A stretch of DNA of 64,000 nt, taken from assembly GCF_036373705.1 (NCBI RefSeq), contig NC_089852.1:64501-128500 (forward strand), in the 5' to 3' direction. This document shows positions 1-12,713 of the stretch, in pieces. Numbering within the stretch: position 1 is the stretch's first letter; each line of letters opens with the position of its first letter. Source of the DNA: Amia ocellicauda (lineage: Eukaryota > Chordata > Actinopteri > Amiiformes > Amiidae). Position numbers and translations under genes: made by a program. The notes below the pieces were generated by a model. The model was not told where the DNA came from. It was given only the letters and a program-made list of their open reading frames with translations, and made no database searches.

Positions 1-2239
1 AAATTAACAACAAAGCAAAATCACAGTGTAATTTGAATAGTAGTAAATACCATACAATGCGTTTTCTAGAAGCTTATTCACAAAAAAATGCTACAGAAAA
101 AAACTTTAAAGATCACCGATTGCTTTCCTCTTCAGGAGAATGGTGCAACTGACACTTTGGCAAAGCCACCAAAGTCTCTCTCATCCAAGAGTACCAAGAG
201 ACAGATCTGTCCGGGAAACTGTAAACGGAGAACAAAAGGCCTGGCAGCTCTTGGACATTGAAATAGGAAGAGACACACACAGGTGTGCAAAGCAGCTCAA
301 ATTCACAGCACAGCTTCCTGAAGGAAAGAGGCTGGAGGAAACACATTGATGTGCCTACAAAACAGAGCTGGGGCAGGCTGTGCCTGCTGGCTGCTGATTA
401 ATACACAACGATTAAATAATAACATCATGTAGTCTACAACTTAGCAAGTCCCCCAGGGCCAAGCAGCCTCCGCCATCAAGCAGGGCGAGTCTGAAAGCAA
501 TTGCACTTTTCAGGACAATAAACATGTCGGCAGATCAATAGCCAACCAGAAGAGCGAAATATCTTCATTAACATGCAGGGTGAAGCTATAAGCACCTCAC
601 AGCAGAGCATTATAGAACTAAAGCTTTTAAGTTGATTCTCCAACAAACAAATAGATCTTCTATCTGTTACTTGTGTAAACTTTCAGATCATGTTTTTGTA
701 ACCAAAATGAGCTTTAAAATTATCACAAAAGTAAAATAAACATTAGTGCAGTAAACAGGGGATGGGTCTTCTGAATGTAAACACATACTTGAATGTTTAA
801 GGTCTATTTTATTTAATGTATTTTGCCAATTTGCTCTGCTCTTATCCTGCTAATCACTGCTATTTCTTCTTAACTGAAACAGCCTTGTGAAGATATTAAG
901 TTAATTGGAACACTGAATACTAGGGAGACAAAATCATACACGTTTAACAGACTTAAGTATAGAAAATGTGCAAAAATTTGCCTAACTAAATAATTGCACA
1001 CTGTCTGTGAGGAATGCTGCTACGCCCGGAGGAGGATTTGCTCTAAAATATGTGGCGACAGATCACAACTTGTGTCTCGTTTAAATTGTGCAATACACAC
1101 CCAGCCTTAGTCTTTGGTTACCGACGGGCCACATAATCCCACATAGAAGAGATGTCTTGCATCCTCGTCTGTCATCACGTCCTCGAAATCGGAAGTACAG
1201 TAATGGATAAGAGCGACTGCCTGGAGGGCAGCAAGACCCGCGGCCTTCACTGAGGTACCAAATGTAATACAGTAATAGGTTTATCTCCTCCCTAATGAAG
1301 GAGATCCTATCCCCCCGAGATTTGCCCCAGACGTCCCTAGAATAATTTGTCACGGGGTCCTTGAAATGACTGGCACAATGAAGGCTACTCATCTCACCAA
1401 TTAACACAAATGCACTCACTCTCTCCAAAATGCACCCCCCACGCAATGAATTAAAGTGTAGGCGCTGAAAACACAATCTGTATTGCCCAGTCTAGACTGA
1501 CTGATAATGATATTGCTGTTTGTTATGCAGCTGTCTGTGTTGATAAAATGTGGGGTAAAGAGCGAGTTTCCTCTTCAGGCCCAACCTCATAATTAACAAT
1601 CTGTCTGACAGGCTGTACACGTTAATGCACAATGTAACCTAAACTAAAATGAAAACCTACCAAACCTCACCACTTACACACATAATACATACATGTGGCA
1701 GTGCACATATCTTGAGAACATCAGCTGTGTACAAAAGTGCAATAATGTATGTAGGCTGTAAAAACTAATAAGGAGAAAGACCAAAATAAACAAGATAAAA
1801 GCTTAAATATTTACTATACATGTGACACCACTATACAGAATACAATCCTCAATGCAACTGTGCAACATGGACCCCTTCCAACTGGGACATGCCAACATCC
1901 CACTGGGGATCGCAGATCGAGTGCAATAATGGATACGGGCGTCTGCCAGGAAATAAAAAAAATAAAAATAAAATAATAAAAAACAAACCGGCTAAACATT
2001 AACTTCATTATATAATCAAGCAATTATGACTTAATCACTGAGTCAACACCGGTGGCATTGTGCTTATTTGTGCTGCCACAGTATGGAAACACATTTACAA
2101 GAGTCAAATCTTGATGTATTCCAGTACGAATCTGGTGAGTTTAAAACATGAGATTTGATAATCAAAAACAATGACAAAGCAATGACTGCACTTTACCGGA
2201 CACCACAAACATGCATCCCGTTTCCTGCATTAGCCCCCG
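1..2239 (-). other. RASSF1 intron downstream of exon 1C (no exon seen)
   Basis: AT-rich sequence between the RASSF1C donor and the shared RASSF1 exons that must lie off the left edge. I looked for the expected continuation (DEPVEWE and the SARAH/RA segments) and did not find it. The only repeat recognised is the SINE-tail remnant near 1.9 kb. Short open frames are not convincing. Confidence 0.6.
1918..1985 (+). mobile_element. Remnant SINE 3' tail
   Basis: The string ATGGATACGGGCGTCTGCCA followed by GGAAATAAA and an A/T-rich (AAAAT)n run resembles the tail of better copies at 56.6, 58.2 and 59.7 kb (CCTGGATAAGGGCGTCTGCC). The head is missing or too diverged to see. Confidence 0.45.
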
Positions 2240-3180
2240 GGAGCAGCCCCTCCCCACGCGTGTCGCGCCCCGCAGAGGCTGCGGGTGAATCACGCAACGC
2301 GTCCGGCAATGAAGGCGCCTGGGAAATACTTTTACTGCCGACTGATCCGGCCCGACCGGCTCGCGTTCACGGTTTCGCGACGTGTACGGTTTCACCCGCA
2401 GCTGTGCGGTGATCCTGTATAAACCACTGCCGAGACGCCAGCAACACCACCCTCCCACCCCGACAGCAGTAACGCGGGTTCAGTTTCACAAGAACCACGA
2501 CTCTCTGTTTACGGGCCGACCGGACAGGCAAATCCGGCGAGACCAAACGCGCCGTCTCCCCGCAGGGCCGCTCACTTCCAGCGCGAGTAACTCGAGCGGC
2601 TTCGCCGTGAACAGAAGCCCCACCGCGGTGAAGTTACCCGGAATAAAGCAGCCCGAGAAAGGGCGTGTCTTACGCGGCTCGGCCCCTTGTCTGGCCGGGG
2701 CTTGCGGATGAAGGACGTGCGGGCCGTGAAGTACTGCTCCAGCTCCGGGTCCGAGTCCTCCTGGCTGCAGTAGCCGCTGCTGGTCGTGCTGCCCCAGGTC
2801 ATCTCAAAGGAGTTGTGGGCCGCGCCGTGCTCCTCGCCGCCGCTCATCGCTGCTCTGTGCCCGCCTCGCCTCGCAGCCGGGACCTCGGTGCGCTCGGTGG
2901 CTCTAACTGGACTGTAACTCTGTCGCACTTTAAAACCAGCGGACGTGTGAACTTTTCAAACCGAGCTGAGGTCCGTCCGCCGCGTCTCTGCCTCGCCGCC
3001 GCCCGGCTCCCAGCGCTCCTCCCGGCCGTTAGCTTTGGAAAGTACACAGCCGCCCAGAGCGCCGCCTGATTGGCTGGAGAAGGAAACCCGACTCCCGAAT
3101 GACGTCACCGCACCCCCTCTTCCTGTCCCGCGAAGGAACCGGACCGCCGAGTGGCACTTAACCCCTTCAGCGCCGTGCCG
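2240..3180 (-). promoter_or_regulatory. CpG-rich promoter block of RASSF1C
   Basis: A dense CpG stretch surrounds the RASSF1C first exon and stops abruptly at the minisatellite that starts near 3184. On the plus strand it contains CTGATTGGCTGG (3067-3078), an inverted CCAAT box about 220 bp upstream of the ATG, a CRE-like TGACGTCA (3101-3108), and ETS-like cores near 3120. This suits an internal CpG promoter; no TATA box stands out. Element names rest on motif match only. Confidence 0.6.
2674..2847 (-). CDS. RASSF1: RASSF1 isoform C first coding exon
   Basis: First coding exon of the short RASSF1 isoform (RASSF1C), a Ras-association scaffold linked to microtubules and Hippo/MST kinases. The 58 codons begin MSGGEEHGAAHNSFEMTW and include SSGYCSQEDSDPELEQYFTA, the hallmark of the vertebrate RASSF1C N-terminus. 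The ATG is at 2847-2845. The exon ends with AGCCGC and a donor GTAAGA at 2673-2668, in phase 0, the same phase as the end of RASSF1A exon 2, so both can join the shared downstream exon. That exon and the RA and SARAH domains lie left of the window. The open frame upstream has no ATG before 2847, only GTG. The exon sits in a CpG-rich block, as expected for an internal promoter. Identification is firm; the exact ATG is likely. Confidence 0.9.
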
Positions 3181-3183
3181 ACA

Positions 3184-4061
3184 ACCCACAACACAAACCA
3201 CACGCAACACAAACCCACACACAAACCCCACACGCAACACAAACCCACACACAGCACAAACCCCACACACAACACAAACCCACACACAGCACAAACCCCC
3301 CACACAACACAAACCCCCCACACAACACAAACCCACACACAACACAAACCCCACACGCAACACAAACCCACACACAGCACAAACCCCACACACAACACAA
3401 ACCCACACACAGCACAAACCCCCCACACAACACAAACCCCCCACACAACACAAACCCACACACAACACAAAACCACACACACAACACAAACCCACACACA
3501 ACACAAACCCACACACAGCACAAACCCACACACAACACAAAACCCCCACACAGCACAAAACCCCCACACAACACAAACCCACACACAACACAAACCCACA
3601 CACAGCACAAAACCCCCACACAACACAAACCCACACACAGCACAAACCCACACACAACCCAAAACCCCCACACAACCCAAAACTCACACACAACACAAAC
3701 CCACACACAACACAAACCCCCCACAAAACCCCCACACAACACAAACCCACACACAGCACAAACCCCCCACAAAACACAAACCCACACACAGCACAAACCC
3801 CACACGCAACACAAACCCCACACGCAACACAAACCCCCACACAGCACAAACCCACACACAGCACAAACCCCACACGCAACACAAACCCCACACGCAACAC
3901 AAACCCACACACAGCACAAACCCACACACAGCACAAACCCCATACGCAACACAAACCCACACACAGCACAAACCCACACACAGCACAAACCCCACACGCA
4001 ACACAAACCCCATACGCAACACAAACCCACACACAGCACAAACCCACACACAACACACAAG
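3184..4061. repeat. ACACAAACCC-type minisatellite abutting the RASSF1C promoter
   Basis: About 880 bp of imperfect tandem repeats with a 14-15 bp unit such as ACACAACACAAACCC, alternating with ACACAGCACAAACCC and ACACGCAACACAAACCC variants (roughly 60 units). It is almost pure A/C on the plus strand and G/T on the minus strand. Because the units seldom form stop codons, both strands carry long open frames (up to 351 and 386 codons) of repeated HTQHKPTHNTNP or CVGLCCVW type. These are artefacts, not genes. The minus strand has many GGG and GGGG runs. The array begins about 340 bp upstream of the RASSF1C ATG. Confidence 0.97.
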
Positions 4062-7000
4062 TAGCCGGAGCATCTTTAGAAACCTGCTGAGTAGAATCCT
4101 CATTTAGGAGGAGCATGACAACTCAGATAATGAATGAATGCTCATTAATATGATCTCCTTTCCTTGTCTTGTTCTTCTTAGCAGTAGCAGTAATAGTAGT
4201 TGTTGTAGAAGTAGTATCATAGTAATAATTGCCCAATGTGAACAATTGTACAGGAACAACAAATAAAACAAAACTAAACCTTAATTGTATGCAAAGAGAA
4301 CCTGACAAACAGGAGACAGTGGCAAGAACGGTACTGCAGGGATGTGTATTGGATCATCAATGGCATCGGTTCTATCTTATCAGCTGCACTGTGTGATTGA
4401 TAGCATTCCTATACTGTCATGCAAAACAAAGACGGCAAACTTTCAATAGGGAATCCATTGAGTGCATACAACTGCCAAGCTGTCAACTACAGTGCAACAA
4501 TGCAACTGCAAAGCAATATAAAGATGTCTTTATATTCGTACAGCTCAAATGAAAAACAGAAATATGAAATCTGTAATCGCACATCCTAAAGGACAGGAAT
4601 CTCACAGCCCAAGGGACACCTCCTGCGTGTCCTTCCTCTCCTGATGCAGAGAGATGTATTGCACCAATGTGAAGGAAGAGATACAATATTAAAATGTTCA
4701 TCTTAATGTTCACATTTTGCTAATTAATCCATACAATACAGTACTGTCTCCAGTAATGGATCAAGCAGGGACAGTGATGGAGCTACACTCTCTTTTTCAT
4801 GCCTTTGGGAAGAAGCTCTTGTGGATTTATAAATAGGGGACCATTAATATTTTTCATTATTTTTAAAATTATACAGAGAGAAACGAAACACAGAATTCAT
4901 TCAGTATTCTTGTATTCATGAAATAGCAGCCTGTAGCTTAACACAGACAATGTCATCCCTGCTCTAAACCGCACCGTTATGTGTTACCAATCACTGGGGT
5001 CTTTATTGTTAATACATCAGTTGGACCAGTAAATGACTATTCATTGCAATGTTTTATAACAGACGTGATTGATTGTGTGTTTTTCATCCGCAGTTCCAGG
5101 CGATAATTCATTGCATCTTTCTTTTCTGTAGAGGTATTTATGAAGTTAACTAACTTCTTGCATGACTTAATTTAGCTTCTATATTTAGAGTGCGACCCGA
5201 AGGCGCTGACAGGAGATGCAAACACACCGTTCAGTACAGAAATATCTGATTCTCACAGAGCAAAGCGGACTACAATACAGACTTCGGTGACTGAAATGGG
5301 TTCACGATGAACACAATGTCTTTAGTCTAAAAAGAGACTGGTGTACATGGTGACATTAATAACAACTTAAAAAAAACTCACTTGTTCCAGTAATCAGAAA
5401 GTCTGAGGTGTAAGACTGTGAAAGTCAATTACACACCATTATCATCCCTTCATTTTAGACTTAACGGTTCAGGAAAGAAATGTTTAAAAAATCATTCTAT
5501 GACACAGCCTGGCAATATGAAGGTGTTGTCATGCACTGAGCACCACAGCTCAGTATTGGAACTGGTATGTTATATATTGTTATCATTCAGAAGGAGGACG
5601 AACGATGAGGTCAGACCCCTGGAGTAAACAGTGAGCCGGGGAGGCCGGCTTCATTGCCACAACAGCCTCGGCTCCGCAACAACATTGCTGCCATTAACCC
5701 CAAAAACAAACAACAAGCCTTCTTTCTTTCGCTTCCTTTCCTTTTTGTTTTTGAACAGAATATCCCCAGACAGACAGGAGTGAAAAAACACGGTGGGCAA
5801 TACAGAGATGATGAAAGCTTTAACATCTGCCCATCCTTTTAACAGACTGGCATGCAGACTTTTAACCCTGCGAACCCCAGGAAAGCACGCCTTGGTGCAG
5901 TGATGGTGAGACAGCGTCCCCACAAGGCCGGGGTCAGTCGCCTGCTGTATTCTTCCACTCATAGGGCACACTACACTTCTCTGGCTCTATCTGGGGAACG
6001 AGCAAACAGTCCTCTTTTTCATCAGATGTTTGGTCTTGAACAGTCACACATGTATTTGGCGCCCAACGATGAGGGCCCGTGCTGGCAGGGAGGGCCGATG
6101 GACTCAGAGCGTCTTCTCGTGCTGCTGTTGAAGAGAGATGCAGCCCGGCCCGCTCCAGTTTCATCACCCTGGCAAGACGTGCCCCAGCTCAGAGGGTCTC
6201 CTACAACGACTGACGCCGCTGTCCCGGCCGCTGACCCCCGCACCCCCGCCCCCCCGCCCGCGTTGGTCACGTTGCCACGGGAACTTCATTACAAGCCAGC
6301 ACCTCTCTGTTGCTAGGTTACCCCCCCAGGACCGCCGTGGGGACGGAGACCGGGCCAGGCCGAGGCAGCACACACTGTGGGTGTACAGATGGTAACCACT
6401 TCCCCGAGCCCTTAACCCTGATCCCAAGAGGCAATCAAGGGTCACAGAGGCACCTTCATCAACACACAACGGTCAGACCGCCTGTCACACACAGTCACTG
6501 CACACTGGCACAAGATCTCATCGGCCACGCGAATGAGTCTAACACCTTCCATTTCCTGTACTGGTTCTGACTGGGCTGATTCATTGCCTTGTAGGCCATG
6601 CTAGTCCCTGACAGGCCCACAGCAGTCTTTTAAAATGAGGGTTTCACAGAGCTGCCAGAGAATTTCTGAAGTACGACATAAAGACAATGATGAATGGTAC
6701 GCTTTTAAATAGAGGGCAACCTACTGCGGGTGAAATGACAACAAACGCATAGCACGCAAATTAACGCGCTTTTAGACCCAGCAGAGGAAATATCTTTATT
6801 CTGGGAGTGTGCTGAAGCATGAAGCTTTCTGTTCCCTCTTTTGGCAGGTTCAATATTATAATGATCAGTCTGTGTAAATTGCTAGGGCCACTGTTCTATA
6901 AAAACAATTCAAAATACACAGCAGGATCAAAAATGCTCTCCATCCCACCGATGTGTTCTTAAATTATGTGTTTTTTCCTGCACTACATGTGACTCACATA

Positions 7001-9048
7001 CATAATTGAGATTAATCGTATTTCCTCATCCAGGGAGCTCTGGACAAATAACGAAAGTAGGTCAGCATTTAGTTGTAGCGCCCTGGTGGTGTTCTAGTTC
7101 TACTGTCCTATAAAAATTAATAAGGGTTAAATGAATGATCAATGAAATTAAAGGGTATTAATTGCCCTGACAGACGTTTCAGTGGGCGCAGCACCAGTGC
7201 GGAGAGGATGACGGGCTGACAGGAGGGCAGGCTGGCACACAAGCGGACACACAGATGCTGTGGTCTGCAGTCCGCTGGGCGGGACACCAGCAAATCCACA
7301 GCAGCAGGTTTCACAGACGGGAGATTATAATTATTTTATTTAGATCTTATAATTGTATTTATTTTCTCTTTAAAAGCATTTTGCGTTAGAAATCATGCTT
7401 TGGTTCACTGTCTATTATATTTGCAACCTTAAGCACAGAAGGAGGTGGTTTTTCGTCCTCAGGGCAGTGACTGAGACTCGCTTTCAGTTTTTCAGTAGAA
7501 TATAGTACAGTACATAGTGTGGCTCTTTCTAGGTAACCTCACCTGTCCAAGCCTTCATTTCATCCCAATGCTCAACTTAGCCAGAGTAGGGCTTGCCCAG
7601 AGCACTGCAGTCACCACACAGCTCTGAACTAGCACTCGTGATCTGTATTGTTCAGTTTCCAGCAGGCCGTGCCGTTGTGTCTGGAGCAGCTGCTCACTCT
7701 TTGATCTCGTGACATTCTCCCTGGTTTCTGTGTTTTTAGCTCACTGCCTCAAACGTCCCAGTCTTGACAGTGAAGCCGTATTCTTGTTTTGCTAGAAATA
7801 AACTTCTGAATTCAGTGTTTTTTTTCCACTTCTGTTTTTTGTGTTGTTGACATGTGTTCTGAATCTCTACCTCATTGTAATGAACAGAGCAAGACCCGGT
7901 GGGGGGTAATCAGTCATCGCAGAGCGGCCCGCTATGCTAATGCACAAACGCCACGTATGCCATATAAATCATTGGTTTCATCAAGATATGGAGCCCTGAG
8001 TGGAGCTGTTTATGCCTGTGAAGCGTCTGATAATGTTTTAAACATCAGACAGCAGATGTGGCAATCAGCTATAGACAAGCTGCACATGCATTTATATGTA
8101 TATTATTTGTTGTGTGTGTGGGGGGGTGACACAACAAAAGAAGGTGGGATTCCTTGATTTATCAATACAGTGGGTCTAGCTCAGACAAAGGAAGTTTGTT
8201 CAGTTTAATAAAACTGGATTCATCAGTGTGGGGTTTTGGCAAAACACGCCATCATCTCCCTGTCCCCCAACACACACACACACAAACACACACTACAGAA
8301 ACGGAGCGATTCTCTGTAACTTGAGAGCAATGCAGGAAGCCTGGCGCACAATGAGACTGGAGGGTACCCCGGAGTGAAGATATTTACAAGAACTACATGA
8401 TGTTCCACACGGTACACAAGAGTGTGTGGGGAGGAACAATAGCTGCGCAAATTAAACAGAAACGATGATCCCTTAGTGGCGCCACAGATGCTAACCTATG
8501 GCCAGAACTGTTGGATGACATGTACATTGAAGTGCCAGTGTGTGACCACGGCTATTGTACTGCTGCAGTGTTGCTATAGCAGATAATCTGAAAACGTCTC
8601 CTTTCCAGAGAGAAGGCAGGAAGTGGCATGTCAGCGTCAGTATGAACTGACAGACAACATCTCATTTGCATCCCCTCAGGGAACACGGACAGAACCGCGG
8701 CCAGCTCCATTTTCAACAACAACAACACAAAGCAATGAAAGGAATCATGGGATTGAAATCAAGGTCTGTTTTTTTGTTGATTTTCTTTTCCTTTCTTGAT
8801 TGGTTTGGTGTTTGGTTTGGTTTTAGAGACTGCTTCGATGCTGCCAATTTAAATAAAACAACTGACCTTCTATAGAAATCAAGCTGAGGCCCCAAATAAA
8901 AATAGGTCATCACCAAAGAAGCACACCGATGAATGAGGGAGAAAGAACCACCGAGAGAATGAAAATGAAAACCCACAGCTCCGGACAAAGCCAGACCTGT
9001 ACTGAAAGCCTCTGTTAGTGAATGAACAGTCTGCTCAGTGTCTCTTAC
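4062..9048 (-). other. RASSF1A intron between exon 2 and the 1C promoter region
   Basis: Intron of RASSF1A that contains the RASSF1C promoter at its 3' end. No exon or complete mobile element is recognised. A GC-rich patch at about 6.06-6.40 kb carries an RFX X-box match (see the separate entry). Open frames over this patch, such as 5852-6316, show no family resemblance. Confidence 0.55.
6270..6283 (+). promoter_or_regulatory. X-box-like RFX site in a GC-rich intronic patch
   Basis: GTTGCCACGGGAAC fits the X-box consensus RYYNYY-N1-3-RRNRAC with a 2-base spacer. A weaker partner, GTTGCTAGGTTACC, lies about 40 bp downstream. The surrounding 350 bp are CpG-rich, unlike the rest of the intron. 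It could be an enhancer or a cryptic promoter. The motif match is seen; function is inferred. Confidence 0.35.
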
Positions 9049-9173
9049 CACATTGGTGTCTGTCTCTATGGGGTCCTCTGAGATGTCCGACAAGTCGGAA
9101 AAGTGGCTTCGTTTTGAGCTGCAGTCTAACTGGATGAGTGCTCTGCAGCGATAGTGACACGTGAACCTGCAGT
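9049..9173 (-). CDS. RASSF1: RASSF1A exon 2, second half of the C1 zinc finger
   Basis: Internal exon of the long isoform RASSF1A. The acceptor is TTACAG at 9179-9174 and the donor GTAAGAGA begins at 9048. The 125 bases read CRFTCHYRCRALIQLDCSSK and end ETDTNV in phase 0. They supply the second half of the C1 domain begun in exon 1. Across the two exons the spacing is H-x12-C-x2-C-x13-C-x2-C-x4-H-x2-C-x7-C (residues 73, 86, 89, 103, 106, 111, 114, 122), so every zinc ligand is present. DTNV at the exon end matches the human junction before DEPVEWE. The exon is skipped in RASSF1C, whose promoter lies between it and the shared exons. Confidence 0.93.
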
Positions 9174-10800
9174 CTGTAACAAAGAAGAAAGTGTTAAAAG
9201 AGTTTATTAAAAAAATCAGTTCAAAAAATCATGTTAAATATGAAAACTGCAAATAATTTTCAGGTTTTATGTAACCAGTAAAACAGACAAGATGGCTCTG
9301 CAAGCTGCGTGGAGGAGCTAAGACACTAGAGGAGTTTCTGTATGTGATGTATTTTTGAAACAGTTAAAATGGAAAGCCCTGAAACAGCTGCAGGACAGAG
9401 TAAGACTGACATTGTTACATTGTTAACATTGTTACTGATGGTCTAACAGGTTTACTATCTGTTTACCAGATTTTTCCGTTTAGTGTCACAGCCCTTAATC
9501 TCAACATTAATCAACACAGAACACACCTCCACCCTCCAAATGGAGGCAAAAGCTGATGTCATCAAAAACAAAATGAATCATGCATGAATTGCAACACTTT
9601 GTTCTGAAGTTGTAGTGTACTGTATATTTACAGGGCCTCCCAAACACGCTCGTAACATCGGGGGGTAAAGAGATATGAGAATGATGGACCCGGGACTTAG
9701 TCCAACTCTGCTAATCACTGCGTAACAGTCTGTAAAGTGCTGAGCGAATATGCACAGAACTGCAGCCAGTGGGATGATGCACCCTGCAGATAAAGAGGCC
9801 CCATTGTTCAGCACTGGGCACAGTGTGAGTGAGGGGCACTGTTCACAGGGTGCAGCCCCCTCAGGTCAGGGCAGCCTAATCCCTCCATAGACAGGGTCTG
9901 TTCCACAAAGCCCCCCAACCTCCCTCCTCCCAACAGGATGTGCGCTCCTTGCGGGTCTGTCTCCGGGGGAAGGGGGCTCTATATTAGCACACAGCCGTGA
10001 AATTGCAGAAGCATTACATCAGCGCATGGCGGCCACAGACAGCGTCACATGGACACCAGCTGAGAGGAGAGCCGGAGGTTTCTGCTTCTGAAAATCAAGT
10101 AATTCAGACACAAACAGCACCCAGAGAGGGAAGACTTCAGCCATCAGCCTATGATTACGATTATGATTATTATAATTTGCCAGAGATCTTTACTCAACAG
10201 CCAACCTGCCTGCCAACTGTACAGGGAACTGAACAAAGTAACAGCAGTAACAAACATGGCAACTTTCAGCAACTACAGCCAGGAAGGTTGTGGTTAAAAT
10301 ACAATCTGCTTTACAGGAAACAAAGATTCACAGCCCAGTTCTACAAAAAGTCCCGTTCTGGGAAGGGCAGTAGAAAAGAACAAGAACTATGAGCCGATAT
10401 GACTCAGGACACACCTTGGTTTGTGAGACAGAGTGGAGGGCATGCCCAAGGGACAAGGGGAATGACATCACCAGGTCGGTTATACAAGAGCCCTGTTATA
10501 CCTGTGAGACACTGTTGCAAAGGGACTTTTATCCGAGTTGCTCAATGGAAAGGCAAAGTGCGCAGCACTGAACTGTCCCAGGTTATGAAAAAAGCACAGC
10601 AGCTTCAGCCAAATAAAGGACAGGAGCGAAGCACCACCGATGCTATGATATTGTAAAAAAAAGAAACAGGATGACCAGCAAGAAGAAATGAGACACACAG
10701 ATCCTCAGCACTTCGCTCTGGCTGACTATGAGAGAAGCTCAGCTCGGGCTCTCTGAGTCACAGGGACTCGGTGTGTTTAATTGTTTCTGCAACTGTGGTA

Positions 10801-11900
10801 TACAGACGGGTGACAAATTAAAGGAAAAAACAACATAAAGTGTCACCAGAACAGCTCCAATGCTCTTGGCACAGATTCTACGAGTCTCTGGACTCTACTG
10901 GAGGGATGAACAGAATTCTTCCAAAAGATATTCCCTCATTTGGGGTTTTGATGATGGTGGTGGAGAGCGCTGTCTAACATGTCGGTCCACAGTCTCCCAT
11001 AAGTGTTCAACTGGGTTGAGATCTGGTGACTGTGAAGGCCATAGCATATGAGTCACATCATTTTCACACTCATCACATCATTCAGTGACCCTCATGCCCT
11101 GTGGATGGACCACTTCCATCAGGAGAGAAATGTCTCAGCATAGGATAAAGGTGATCACTCAGAATCTGTCATGATTTGCAGTGACCATTCCCTCTAAGGG
11201 GACAAGTGGACCCAAACCATGCTAGGAAAATGCCCCCCACAGTATAACAGAGCCTCCGGACCCCCTCACTGTAGGGGTCCAGCAGTCAGGCCTGTCCCGT
11301 TCTCTTGGTGTCCCACACATGCACTCGCCTGATATGGTGAAGGATGTCTCATCTGACCAGATAACTTTTCTCCACATCTCTGTAGACCAGTGCCTATGGT
11401 TTGTGCACCACTGAACTCTCAGATGCGCATTTGTCTTTGTAATGAGGGGTTTCTGCACTGCAGCCCTGCTATAATATCCCTCTCTGTGTCCTTCTCAACG
11501 GACTGTTCTTGCTGACACAGTCTGATCACGTCCTGCATTGACATTCTCAGTCACCTGGGAAAGAGTGGCTCTTCTGTTTTTCCTTACATTACACGCTCAT
11601 CGAATGTGCGCTTTCCACCACAATCTCCAACCCTATTGACTGCTGTCTTTAACATAGATCTCAATGCAGATGCCACTTTAGTCACTGTTCCTATTGAAAC
11701 ACAAGCCAGTTGAGCATCTGTAACTGAAGCTCCTGCCATTCGTGCCCCAATAATGACCCCTCTTTCAAAGATCCTTTTCTCTTGCCATCTGGATCCAAAA
11801 TCAAGATCAATTGGGCCTGCTCAGCATTTGTATACATGCCACAGAGCATGATAGGATGTTAATTGCTTAATGGTATCATGCAGTACACCTGTTTGGAGGC
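10801..11900 (-). mobile_element. Tc1/mariner element A, truncated and joined to element B
   Basis: Degenerate Tc1-like transposon with its transposase on the minus strand. Its left terminal sequence is TACAGACGGGTGACAAATTA, next to a TA dinucleotide. A transposase fragment at 11222-11458 includes VQWCTNHRHWSTEMWRKVIW and WSDETSF, typical of Tc1 enzymes; [11 protein letters not shown]-type sequence in another frame lies near 11.0 kb. Frames are broken. The right end, near 11.9 kb, never reaches the expected inverted copy of the left terminus. Instead it passes directly into a different Tc1 element at about GGAGGCATGGACTCC. Confidence 0.8.
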
Positions 11901-12713
11901 ATGGACTCCACTAGACCTCTGAAGGTGTGCTGTGGTATCTGGCACCAAGACGTTAGCAGCAGATCCTTTAAGTCCTGTAAGTTGCGAGGTGGGGCCTCCA
12001 TGGATCGGACTTGTTTGTCCAGCTCATCCCACAGATGCTCGATTGGATTGAGATCTGGGGAATTTGGAGGCCAAGTCAACACCTTGAACTCGTGATTCAT
12101 CAGACCAGGCCACCTTCTTCCATTGCTCCGTGGTCCAGTTCTGATGCTCACGTGCCCATTGTAGGCGCTTTCGGCAGTGGACAGGGGTCAGCATGGGCAC
12201 CCTGACTGGTCTGCGGCTACGCAGCCCCATACGCAACAAACTGCGATGCACTGTGTGTTCTGACACCTTTCTATCAGAACCAGCATTCACTTTTTCAGCA
12301 ACGTGAGCTACAGTAGCTCGTCTGTTGGATCGGACCACACGGGCCAGCCTTCGCTCCACACATGCATCAATGAGCCTTGGCCGCCCATGACCCTGTCGCC
12401 GGTTCACCGCTTTTCCTTCCTTGGACACTTTTGACAGGTCCTGACCAGTGCAGACCGGGAACACCCCACAAGAGCTGCAGTTTTGGAGATGCTCTGACCC
12501 AGTCGTCTAGCCATCACAATCTGGCCCTTGTCAAAGTCGGTGAGATCCTTACGCTTGTCCATTTTTCCTGCTTCTAACACATCAACTTTGAGGACAAAAT
12601 GTTCACTTGCTGCCTAATATATCCCACCCACTGACAGGTGTCATGATAACGAGATTATCAGTGTTATTCACTTCACCTGTCAGTGCTCATAATGTCATGG
12701 CTGATCGGTGTAT
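11901..12713 (-). mobile_element. Tc1/mariner element B, 3'-truncated
   Basis: Second Tc1-like element in the same orientation. Its outer end (12.6-12.71 kb) carries the terminus ACACCGATCAGCCATGACAT on the minus strand. Transposase pieces at 12024-12464 (including GHGRPRLIDACVERRLARVV and HWTTEQ-like QNWTTEQWKKVAWSDES) and 11876-12151 (PPNSPDLNPIEHLWDELDKQ) cover HTH and DDE parts with an internal deletion and frame change. It is not functional. A shorter deletion derivative of the same family lies at 61.2 kb. Confidence 0.82.

Noticed and set aside
2956-4116. Long open frames on both strands (351 and 386 codons)
   Set aside because: They are the translation of a 14-15 bp tandem repeat that rarely forms stops. 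The protein is pure repeat, both strands are open at once, and no splice or start context supports a gene.
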